A stretch of 64,000 nucleotides of DNA from Qipengyuania proteolytica (lineage in GTDB: Bacteria > Pseudomonadota > Alphaproteobacteria > Sphingomonadales > Sphingomonadaceae). This document shows, one piece after another, positions 58,309 to 64,000 of the stretch (the stretch's first letter is position 1; every line of letters begins with the position of its first letter). The stretch is taken from positions 806,001-870,000 of the forward strand of contig NZ_JAIGNN010000002.1 of NCBI RefSeq assembly GCF_019711565.1, written 5' to 3'. The translations under genes were made by a program, and so were the position numbers. The notes under the pieces were generated by a model. The model worked only from the letters and a program-made list of their open reading frames with translations, made no database searches and had not been told where the DNA came from.

Positions 58309-59598
58309 TTATCGCCGCAAGGGGAACAGGCGCCAGTAGGTCAGGCAGCGCCACAGCCATTCGAGCGGTCCGAAACGGAAGCGCTCGAGCCACGGCCGCG
58401 ACCAGAAAAGCATGACCCCGCAGGTCGCGAAAGCAACGCCATAAAGCTCCGTCCGGCCCAGCTTGCCGAACAGCCCGCCGGCCCAGCCGTGGAACACCAG
58501 CATCATCAGGATCGAAGTGCCGAGGTAATTGGTGAAGGCCGCGCGTCCTGCTGCCGACACCCGCTCCGCCAGCGCGCCGCGCACGCCCTGCCCCCACAGC
58601 GACAGCAGCGCTGCCAGACCCAGGATCGCGAAGAGCCGCGGCACCATCGACCAGCCCATCATCGCCGCCAGCGTGCCGTAATAGGTGAGACCGCCGTCCT
58701 TCGCCCACAGCGCGATCGGCACGGTGAGCACGGTGCCGAACAGCAGCAGACCCCACCCCCACGATCGTTGGCGCCCCGAATCGAGACCACCGTCGAACAG
58801 GCCGTAGCGATACGCCGCCATGCCGACGAGGATCAGAGGCAGCGTTTCGAACCAGAACAGCAGGAGCCAGGTCGGCAGTTCGGACGCATGTTCGGTGAGA
58901 TTGTGAAGGACCCATCCGCTGTAGTCGCCAGCCGAGATCAGCCGGGTCTCGAGACGTCCGTCGGCGAGCTCGTCCTGCTTGCCGGCTTCCAGCTCGTCGG
59001 CAAGTTCGGCGAAGGCTGCGCGCCCGCCGAGTTCGCCATCGGCCACCAGCGGCAGGAAACCGACCACACCGGTGTAGAGAAAAGCCCCGCCGACATAGGA
59101 CAGCAGGCCGAGGATCAGCATGTTTCGCCGCGACAGGCCCAGGAACAGCAGCGCGGCGAGGCCAGCACAGGCGTAGAGAAACAGGATGTCTCCGCGCCAG
59201 ATGAAAAGGAAATGGACGATACCGAAGAGGCCCAGCCAGAACAGGCGCCGCACCTGCAGCCATACGCCCTGCCCCCGCGCCGCAGCCCGCTCGAGGAATA
59301 GCACCATCCCCGCACCGAACAGCAGCGTGAACAGCCCCCGCATCTTGCCGTCGATCAGGACGAACTGCGCCACCCACATCCAGTCTTCCGCCCTGCTATG
59401 CGGCACGGTGAAAGCGGCGGGATAGAGATAGGCGGTCGCAGGCTGGCCGAACGAGATGATATTGGCCAGCAATATGCCCATCACCGCGATGCCGCGGATG
59501 AAGTCGAGACTGCCTATCCGGCTGTCGGCAGAGGCGGCGATGGGCGCCGCCGCTGCAGGCTCACCTTCACGGGACACGGCGATTTCGTTTTGAGACAT
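58309..59598 (-). CDS. DUF418 membrane protein (YeiB-like)
   Basis: A 429-residue protein with about ten membrane helices and the DUF418 domain at the C-terminus (SWGWGLLLFGTVLTVPIAL..., TNYLGTSILMMLVFHGWAGG). Starts with SLDFIRGIAVMGILLANI, an acyltransferase-3/heparan-N-acetyltransferase-like N-terminus. Proposed acyl transfer at the membrane, not proven. It is opposite to bfd's direction neighbour and has no close partner. Confidence 0.87.
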   Translation of the reverse strand: MSQNEIAVSREGEPAAAAPIAASADSRIGSLDFIRGIAVMGILLANIISFGQPATAYLYPAAFTVPHSRAEDWMWVAQFVLIDGKMRGLFTLLFGAGMVLFLERAAARGQGVWLQVRRLFWLGLFGIVHFLFIWRGDILFLYACAGLAALLFLGLSRRNMLILGLLSYVGGAFLYTGVVGFLPLVADGELGGRAAFAELADELEAGKQDELADGRLETRLISAGDYSGWVLHNLTEHASELPTWLLLFWFETLPLILVGMAAYRYGLFDGGLDSGRQRSWGWGLLLFGTVLTVPIALWAKDGGLTYYGTLAAMMGWSMVPRLFAILGLAALLSLWGQGVRGALAERVSAAGRAAFTNYLGTSILMMLVFHGWAGGLFGKLGRTELYGVAFATCGVMLFWSRPWLERFRFGPLEWLWRCLTYWRLFPLRR

Positions 59599-59657
59599 AC
59601 GACCTCTTTGCGGCCCGCCGGACTAGCACGGCCGCGCGCATTGCCAAGCCGCTGCCG

Positions 59658-60752
59658 CTATTTCGTGACGAGGCAGTCCTGCCCGCCGCGCTTGAGCGAG
59701 GTGCAGGCGGCCCGGGCTTCTGCCTCGCTGGAATAGCCACCCGCCAGCAAGCGCGTCAGCCTGCCGGACGGTATCGTGACCTTCTCCTTGCCGGAGAGTT
59801 CGCTGCGGGCGGAAAGCTTGGCCCAAAGCCGGTCGGCATTGCCGGCTACGCCGAATGCACCGAGTTGCAACTTCCACGGCCCGCCGCTGCTTGCCGCAGG
59901 GCGAAGGCTGGTTTGGGTTCGTACCGATGATGCCGGGACTGACACGACCACGTCAGGTGCAGAGGCCTCTTGCGGCTGCGCACGAGCGACCACCACCGGC
60001 CCCGCCCCCCGCGGCACGGTGTAGTCAGCACCCGGTGCAGCAGACCGCTCCTGAGCCACTGCCCGCGATACCGCCGCAGGTGGTGGAGGAGGCGGAGCGG
60101 TGCGTGAAGTCGCGGGGGGAGCGTCCGATACGAGCGCAAGATCGGCGGCCGCGAGCTCGCGCGCTCGCGCGGCCTCGGCTTCTCCTTTGAGACGGGCGGC
60201 GAGCGCTTGCGCCGCCTGACGCTGGTCCAGCGGGATATAGTCGTCCATCTGCGCCAGCGCAGCCTTCGCCTGCGGGAGCCCGGTGCCATTGGCGAGCGTC
60301 AGCAGCGCGTAGGCGCGCTCCCAGTCCTTCTCCACCAGCTCGCCGTTGAAATGCGCGATCCCCATCAGATATTGCGCCCGCGGATCGCCGCGCGATGAGG
60401 CAGCTTCGATATAAGGCATCGCCCGCTCCCGCTGACCGTTCTGGAACAGCAGCAGGCCGTAATTGTCGGCCGCCCTCAGATGCCCCTGTGCGGCAGCCTG
60501 CGCGTAGAGCATTTCGGCCCGCACAAGGTCAGTCTTCACACCCCGGCCCAGACGATAGGCCTGCGCCAGGTTGAATTGCGCGTCGGCGTCGCCCGCCTGC
60601 GCGGGGCCGTTCCATTCGCGCACCGCCGCGGCATAGTCGCCCTCGCCCCACGCGTCGACGCCCGCCTTCACGTCGGCCTGCGCGGGGGCCGACGCACCAA
60701 GCATGCAGAGCCAGCCTGCGACCATCAGAGTGCATTTCTTGGTACCGACCAC
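59658..60752 (-). CDS. Sel1-repeat and SPOR-domain protein
   Basis: A 364-residue protein with a signal peptide (cleaved near QADVK), Sel1-like repeats (EGDYAAAVREWNGPAQAGDA, QFNLAQAYRLGRGVKTDLVR, AERMPYIEAASSRGDPRAQY), a Pro/Ala linker and a C-terminal SPOR domain (WKLQLGAFGVAGNADRLWAK, KVTIPSGRLTRLLAGGYSSE). SPOR domains bind denuded glycan at the septum. It is divergent from the ParA gene across a 225-base gap. Confidence 0.88.
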   Translation of the reverse strand: MVGTKKCTLMVAGWLCMLGASAPAQADVKAGVDAWGEGDYAAAVREWNGPAQAGDADAQFNLAQAYRLGRGVKTDLVRAEMLYAQAAAQGHLRAADNYGLLLFQNGQRERAMPYIEAASSRGDPRAQYLMGIAHFNGELVEKDWERAYALLTLANGTGLPQAKAALAQMDDYIPLDQRQAAQALAARLKGEAEAARARELAAADLALVSDAPPATSRTAPPPPPPAAVSRAVAQERSAAPGADYTVPRGAGPVVVARAQPQEASAPDVVVSVPASSVRTQTSLRPAASSGGPWKLQLGAFGVAGNADRLWAKLSARSELSGKEKVTIPSGRLTRLLAGGYSSEAEARAACTSLKRGGQDCLVTK

Positions 60753-60881
60753 AGTCCCCGTCTCCCGTCACTGACGCGGCCGGCACGCCCGACCGCCAGC
60801 ATCCTATAGTAAATCGCCGGTTAGCAAAGCCTTGCCGATGATCTGCTGAACCCCGGGCGAACCAAAACGCAGCCAAGTTAA

Positions 60882-60894
60882 CCCTAAATTAGGG
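60882..60894. promoter_or_regulatory. CCCTAA-A-TTAGGG palindrome in the ParA promoter region
   Basis: A perfect 13-base palindrome (6-base arms around A) at 60882-60894, inside TTAACCCTAAATTAG, which also resembles a CtrA site (TTAA-N7-TTAA) with one mismatch. It lies about 85 bases before the ParA start and 130 before the divergent SPOR gene. Could be bound by the ribbon-helix-helix protein encoded at 61719 or by CtrA. Confidence 0.4.
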
Positions 60895-60977
60895 GTAGTC
60901 TGCGATTTCCTGTTTCGAACGGTCGCAAATTGCGCGGCCAACGGATGGAATACAGGCTCAAACCAGGGGGAATAGCC

Positions 60978-61694
60978 TTGCGTGTACTGGCACTGGCATC
61001 GCAGAAGGGCGGATCGGGTAAAACCACGCTCTCCGGACATCTCGCCGTACAGGCCCAGCGCGCCGGCGCCGGGCCCGTCGTCCTGATCGATATCGACCCG
61101 CAGGGCTCGCTTGCGGATTGGTGGAACGAGCGCGAGGACGAATATCCCGCTTTCGCCCAGACCACCGTAGCACGTCTCGCCAACGACCTCGCCATCCTGC
61201 GCCAGCAGGGGTTCAAGCTGGCCGTGCTCGACACGCCGCCGGCGATCACCATGGCGATCCAGTCGGTCATTTCGGTTGCCGAACTGATCGTCGTCCCGAC
61301 CCGCCCCAGCCCGCACGATCTGCGCGCCGTGGGTGCTACGGTCGACCTGTGCGAACGCGCCGGCAAGCCGCTGGTCTTCGTGGTCAATGCTGCGACGCCG
61401 AAGGCCAAGATCACATCGGAAGCCGCCGTCGCGCTGTCGCAGCACGGCACGGTCGCCCCGATCACCCTGCACCACCGCACCGACTTCGCCGCCTCGATGA
61501 TCGACGGCCGCACGGTCATGGAAGTGGACCCCGAAAGCCGCTCGGCCGCCGAGGTTACCGCGCTGTGGAAATACATCGCCGACCGTCTGGAGAAGAACTT
61601 CCGCCGCACCGTCTTCGCCGCACCGAACACGCAGAGCGCGGTTCCCGGTGCCCATCGCCCCGCTGGTGGCTTCGGCCGCCGGGTGGCACAGTAA
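60978..61694 (+). CDS. ParA/MinD-family ATPase
   Basis: From TTG 60978-60980 (GGGGGAA upstream) the protein is 238 residues, opening directly into the deviant Walker A KGGSGKTTLSGHLAVQAQRA. It includes VLIDIDPQGSLADWW and VLDTPPAITMAIQ (Walker A' and B), and TRPSPHDLRAVGATVDLCER. ParA ATPases place DNA or protein cargo by patterns on the nucleoid or membrane. It lies 24 bases before a ribbon-helix-helix gene. An upstream ATG at 60948 is possible but not family-like. Confidence 0.9.
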   Translation: MRVLALASQKGGSGKTTLSGHLAVQAQRAGAGPVVLIDIDPQGSLADWWNEREDEYPAFAQTTVARLANDLAILRQQGFKLAVLDTPPAITMAIQSVISVAELIVVPTRPSPHDLRAVGATVDLCERAGKPLVFVVNAATPKAKITSEAAVALSQHGTVAPITLHHRTDFAASMIDGRTVMEVDPESRSAAEVTALWKYIADRLEKNFRRTVFAAPNTQSAVPGAHRPAGGFGRRVAQ

Positions 61695-61718
61695 GAGCTC
61701 TAGGGCGGAGACTGCCGG

Positions 61719-62225
61719 ATGTCTGACGCCAATTTCGCCTCGCTCACCCCGACGCTCCTCGCGCGCAAGGGCGGCGCCAAGCCCGCCATGCGCCCGCAGT
61801 CCGGGATTCCCGGTCCGATCGACGGCAAGGAAGCCGCCGCCAACCTGGAAGACCTCGGCTGGAACGACATGGGTGACGACACACCTGCCGAAAAGGTCGT
61901 GGCGATCGCGCCGCGTGCCGCAAACGAAAGCGGCGCCCACGTGGCACCGAACCAGGTTCGCGAATCGCTGAGCAGGATCGCCGCCAAGCTCGATCAGCCG
62001 GTCGAGGACAAGAAGCCGGTCGTCCGCAAGGCGGCGTCGGCGCGCGGCAAGCGTGCAGCTTTCACGCTGCGGCTCGATCACGAACGCCACCTGATGCTGC
62101 GTCTTGCCTGCACAGTTCGCGGTCGCAGCGCCCAGCAGTTGGTGACCGACGCGCTCGACGGCCTCCTGGCGGAGATGCCGGAGATCGCGAGCCTCGCTGC
62201 CCAGGTGCAGCAAAACGAAAAGTAA
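61719..62225 (+). CDS. Ribbon-helix-helix-like partner protein of the ParA gene
   Basis: A 168-residue protein: an N-terminal disordered part (PQSGIPGPIDGKEAAANLED), then a C-terminal AFTLRLDHERHLMLRLACTV with RGRSAQQLVTDALDGLL, a ribbon-helix-helix fold at about residues 112-150. Like ParG/CopG partners, it may bind DNA and modulate the ParA protein. It follows the ParA gene by 24 bases. Confidence 0.82.
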   Translation: MSDANFASLTPTLLARKGGAKPAMRPQSGIPGPIDGKEAAANLEDLGWNDMGDDTPAEKVVAIAPRAANESGAHVAPNQVRESLSRIAAKLDQPVEDKKPVVRKAASARGKRAAFTLRLDHERHLMLRLACTVRGRSAQQLVTDALDGLLAEMPEIASLAAQVQQNEK

Positions 62226-62255
62226 GTTCGAAGACGTGGGATCGCCTTCAGGGGA

Positions 62256-63596
62256 ATGGAAATGAGCACCGAGAGCAAAGCCAAGACCACCCGGTTCGTC
62301 CGGCTCGCCGTTACCACGGCGCTGGCAACCACGGCGCTTGCCGGCTGCACCGGCAAGGTCGCGCCCTCGCACGCCTATTCGGCATCGCAGGCTGAGACCG
62401 CGCTGAAGAAGGGCAAGGACAGCAAGGCGATCCAGCAGGCCGAAGCGGCCGTGCTGGCGGCGCCGCGCGATGCCTATACCCGTACGCTGCTCGGCAACGC
62501 CTATCTCGAGGCCGGTCGGTTCACCTCGGCTGCCACCACCTTCGGCGAAGCGATCGAGCTCGGCGATACCGCGCCGCGCACCATCATCAGCTACTCGCTC
62601 GCGCTGACTGCAATGGGCGACCGGGACGGCGCGATCCGCGTTTTGCGGGCGCATGAAGCGGCGATCGACGCGGCCGACTTCGGCCTCGCCCTCGCCCTCG
62701 CCGGCCAGCCGCAGCAGGGTGTCCACGTCCTCAGCAACGCGCTGAAGGGCGGCCAGAATACCGCGAAGGTCCGCCAGAACCTCGCCTACGCTTTCGCTCT
62801 CTCGGGCGATTGGAGCAACGCCCGCCTGCTCGCATCGCAGGACGTACCCGGCGACCAGCTTGGCGAGCGCATGAGCGAGTGGGCCAGGTTGGCCCAGGCA
62901 GACGAGCCGACCGTTCGCGTCGCGAGCCTGCTCGGTGTCGATGCGGTGGCCGATCCCGGTCAGCCCGCGATGCTCGCGCTCGTCAATCACCCGGCAAATG
63001 GCCAGCTGGCGCTCGAAGCGTCGCAGCAGGTCGATCAGGTAGCCGAGGCACCGCACAGCGACTTCGCCATGGCGAGCGAGCTTCCGCCGGTCGTCGCTGC
63101 ACCGGTCGCACAGGATGCGGGTGAAGCCGCTTTCGCCGAAGCCGGTCTCGAAACCTACGGCGAGCAGCGCTTCGTCGCTGCCGAAGTGGCCCAGCCCGCC
63201 CCGGCACCGGTCGCCGCCAAGGTTGCCGCACCGCGTGTCGCAGCCCTCGCTCCGGCCGGCAAGCCCACCCTTGCCGCCCCCAGCGTCATGGCATCGGGCG
63301 ACTACAACATCCAGCTCGGCTCGTTCTTCTCGATGTCCGACGCACAGGCCGCATGGAAGATCTTCCAGAGCCGCTATCCCGAACTGGCCGATGCCGAAAA
63401 GGTCATCACCAAGGCGCGGGTCAACGGCAAGATCTACTACCGTGTGGCGGCGGCAGGCTATGCCAAGGCTTCGGCGCAGTCGATGTGCCGCACCGTCAAG
63501 GCCGGCGGCCACGGCTGCATTGCCTACGCCGCTTCCAACCCCCTTCCCGGCGCCCTCAATGTTGTGGGTAACGAGGTACGGGTCGCAGCGCGGTAA
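62256..63596 (+). CDS. SPOR-domain lipoprotein with tetratricopeptide repeats
   Basis: A 446-residue protein. The signal peptide ends in a lipobox (TTALAGCTGK; Cys about residue 30). TPR-like helices (SKAIQQAEAAVLAAPRDAYT, LGNAYLEAGRFTSAATTFGE) lead to a long Ala/Pro/Val linker, and a C-terminal SPOR domain (YNIQLGSFFSMSDAQAAWKI, KARVNGKIYYRVAAAGYAKA). It is expressed with ParA and the ribbon-helix-helix gene (30-base gap). Likely outer-membrane-anchored and septal. It ends with the terminator at 63623-63656. Confidence 0.88.
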   Translation: MEMSTESKAKTTRFVRLAVTTALATTALAGCTGKVAPSHAYSASQAETALKKGKDSKAIQQAEAAVLAAPRDAYTRTLLGNAYLEAGRFTSAATTFGEAIELGDTAPRTIISYSLALTAMGDRDGAIRVLRAHEAAIDAADFGLALALAGQPQQGVHVLSNALKGGQNTAKVRQNLAYAFALSGDWSNARLLASQDVPGDQLGERMSEWARLAQADEPTVRVASLLGVDAVADPGQPAMLALVNHPANGQLALEASQQVDQVAEAPHSDFAMASELPPVVAAPVAQDAGEAAFAEAGLETYGEQRFVAAEVAQPAPAPVAAKVAAPRVAALAPAGKPTLAAPSVMASGDYNIQLGSFFSMSDAQAAWKIFQSRYPELADAEKVITKARVNGKIYYRVAAAGYAKASAQSMCRTVKAGGHGCIAYAASNPLPGALNVVGNEVRVAAR

Positions 63597-63622
63597 CATC
63601 CGCACTCCATCCAGACTTCGCC

Positions 63623-63656
63623 AGCCCCGTCCGGAGCGATCCGGGCGGGGCTTTTT
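63623..63656 (+). terminator. Rho-independent terminator of the ParA unit
   Basis: AGCCCCGTCCGGA (63623-63635) pairs with TCCGGGCGGGGCT (63640-63652) with one G-T pair, followed by a run of T (63652-63656). It closes the ParA/RHH/SPOR transcript. The convergent dihydroorotase-like gene ends 7 bases later. Confidence 0.88.
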
Positions 63657-63662
63657 CCTGCC

Positions 63663-64000
63663 CTAGAGGTCGATCGCGACGCCGCCTTTGTAGAGCGCGG
63701 TGACCCGGCCCTGCGTGGGTTGCCCATCGAAGGGCGTATTGCCGGCGGTGGCCGCCATCTTCGCGCTCTGGATGACCCAGGGCTTGTCCGGATCGATCAG
63801 GGCGATGTCCGCCTCTGTGCCCGGTTCCAGAACACCGGCCTCGACACCCAGCAGACGGGCGGGCGTCGCCGCCACGAGATCGAACGCACGCGGCAGGTCG
63901 ATTACCTCGTCGCGCACCAGCGAGAGCACCATGGCGAGCAGCGTCTCGGCACCCGCCATGCCCGGTTCGGCATCGGCGAAGGGCAGGCGCTTGTCCTCGG
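63663..64000 (-). CDS. Dihydroorotase-like amidohydrolase, C-terminal part (cut by window edge)
   Basis: The last 112 residues of an amidohydrolase-superfamily protein. Phrases EDKRLPFADAEPGMAGAETL, SLVRDEVIDLPRAFDLVAAT, PARLLGVEAGVLEPGTEADI and ALIDPDKPWV are typical of class-I dihydroorotase (PyrC), which makes dihydroorotate in pyrimidine synthesis. The metal-binding N-terminal part is beyond the right edge, so activity cannot be confirmed. Confidence 0.82.
   Translation of the reverse strand, partial: EDKRLPFADAEPGMAGAETLLAMVLSLVRDEVIDLPRAFDLVAATPARLLGVEAGVLEPGTEADIALIDPDKPWVIQSAKMAATAGNTPFDGQPTQGRVTALYKGGVAIDL

Overview
The window is high-GC alphaproteobacterial DNA, most likely from a sphingomonad of the Erythrobacter/Altererythrobacter type. 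That placement is an inference from the protein families present: ChpT, a TorF-type porin, S46 peptidase, DUF3297, bacterioferritin with its ferredoxin, sphingomonad-type TonB receptors and an A-type RNase P RNA. No rRNA is present to fix the genus.

Positions 1 to about 25,060 are the right-hand part of a temperate tailed-phage genome (HK97-like head, long tail) that runs off the left edge. On the minus strand from right to left lie a Cro-like gene, a tightly coupled operon (ATGA overlaps) with ParB-like, methyltransferase and DnaA-domain genes, a P4-type primase/helicase, and then HNH, terminase, portal, protease, capsid, connector and tail genes up to the tape measure. The CI/S24 repressor (20023-20760) reads rightward, as does a compact operon (21834-25054) ending in a large serine integrase. 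GGGGA/TCCCC operators sit at both the CI/Cro region and the promoter of the integrase operon, so both appear to be under one repressor. Rightward or isolated genes that break the phage plan (10102-11055, 11748-12416, 14340-14858, and the leftward pair 20757-21704) look like cargo genes. The integrase gene abuts a host NfrB-like glycosyltransferase gene whose 5' part is cut off at about 25,071; this is the right attachment junction.

From 25.8 kb onward the DNA is ordinary chromosome: nhaA, glyoxalase, porin, metallophosphatase, S46 peptidase, rnpB (31782-32197, minus), an AmpD-type amidase, chpT, a JAMM peptidase, an RluD-type pseudouridine synthase, rpoH, mtgA, a CDF metal exporter coupled to an ECF sigma/anti-sigma pair, a fasciclin protein, a TonB receptor divergent from a TPR-sulfotransferase, clpX and clpP, a second TonB-type receptor, an amidase, a CPA1 antiporter, tig with a histone-like tail, tRNA-Leu, DUF3297, a CHAP protein, der, DUF2721, bfr and bfd with Fur-like boxes, DUF418, two SPOR-domain proteins flanking a ParA/ribbon-helix-helix pair, and the end of a dihydroorotase-like gene at the right edge.

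The most interesting signals are: a canonical -1 frameshift heptamer joining two tail-assembly-chaperone frames; a mobile stem-loop repeat with compensatory stem changes lying inside phage coding sequence, one copy making up much of a 48-codon coupled ORF; a dense GGAAG repeat region with a 29-bp inverted repeat next to a gene with a HEPN-like motif; and a ParA/RHH/SPOR module on the chromosome.
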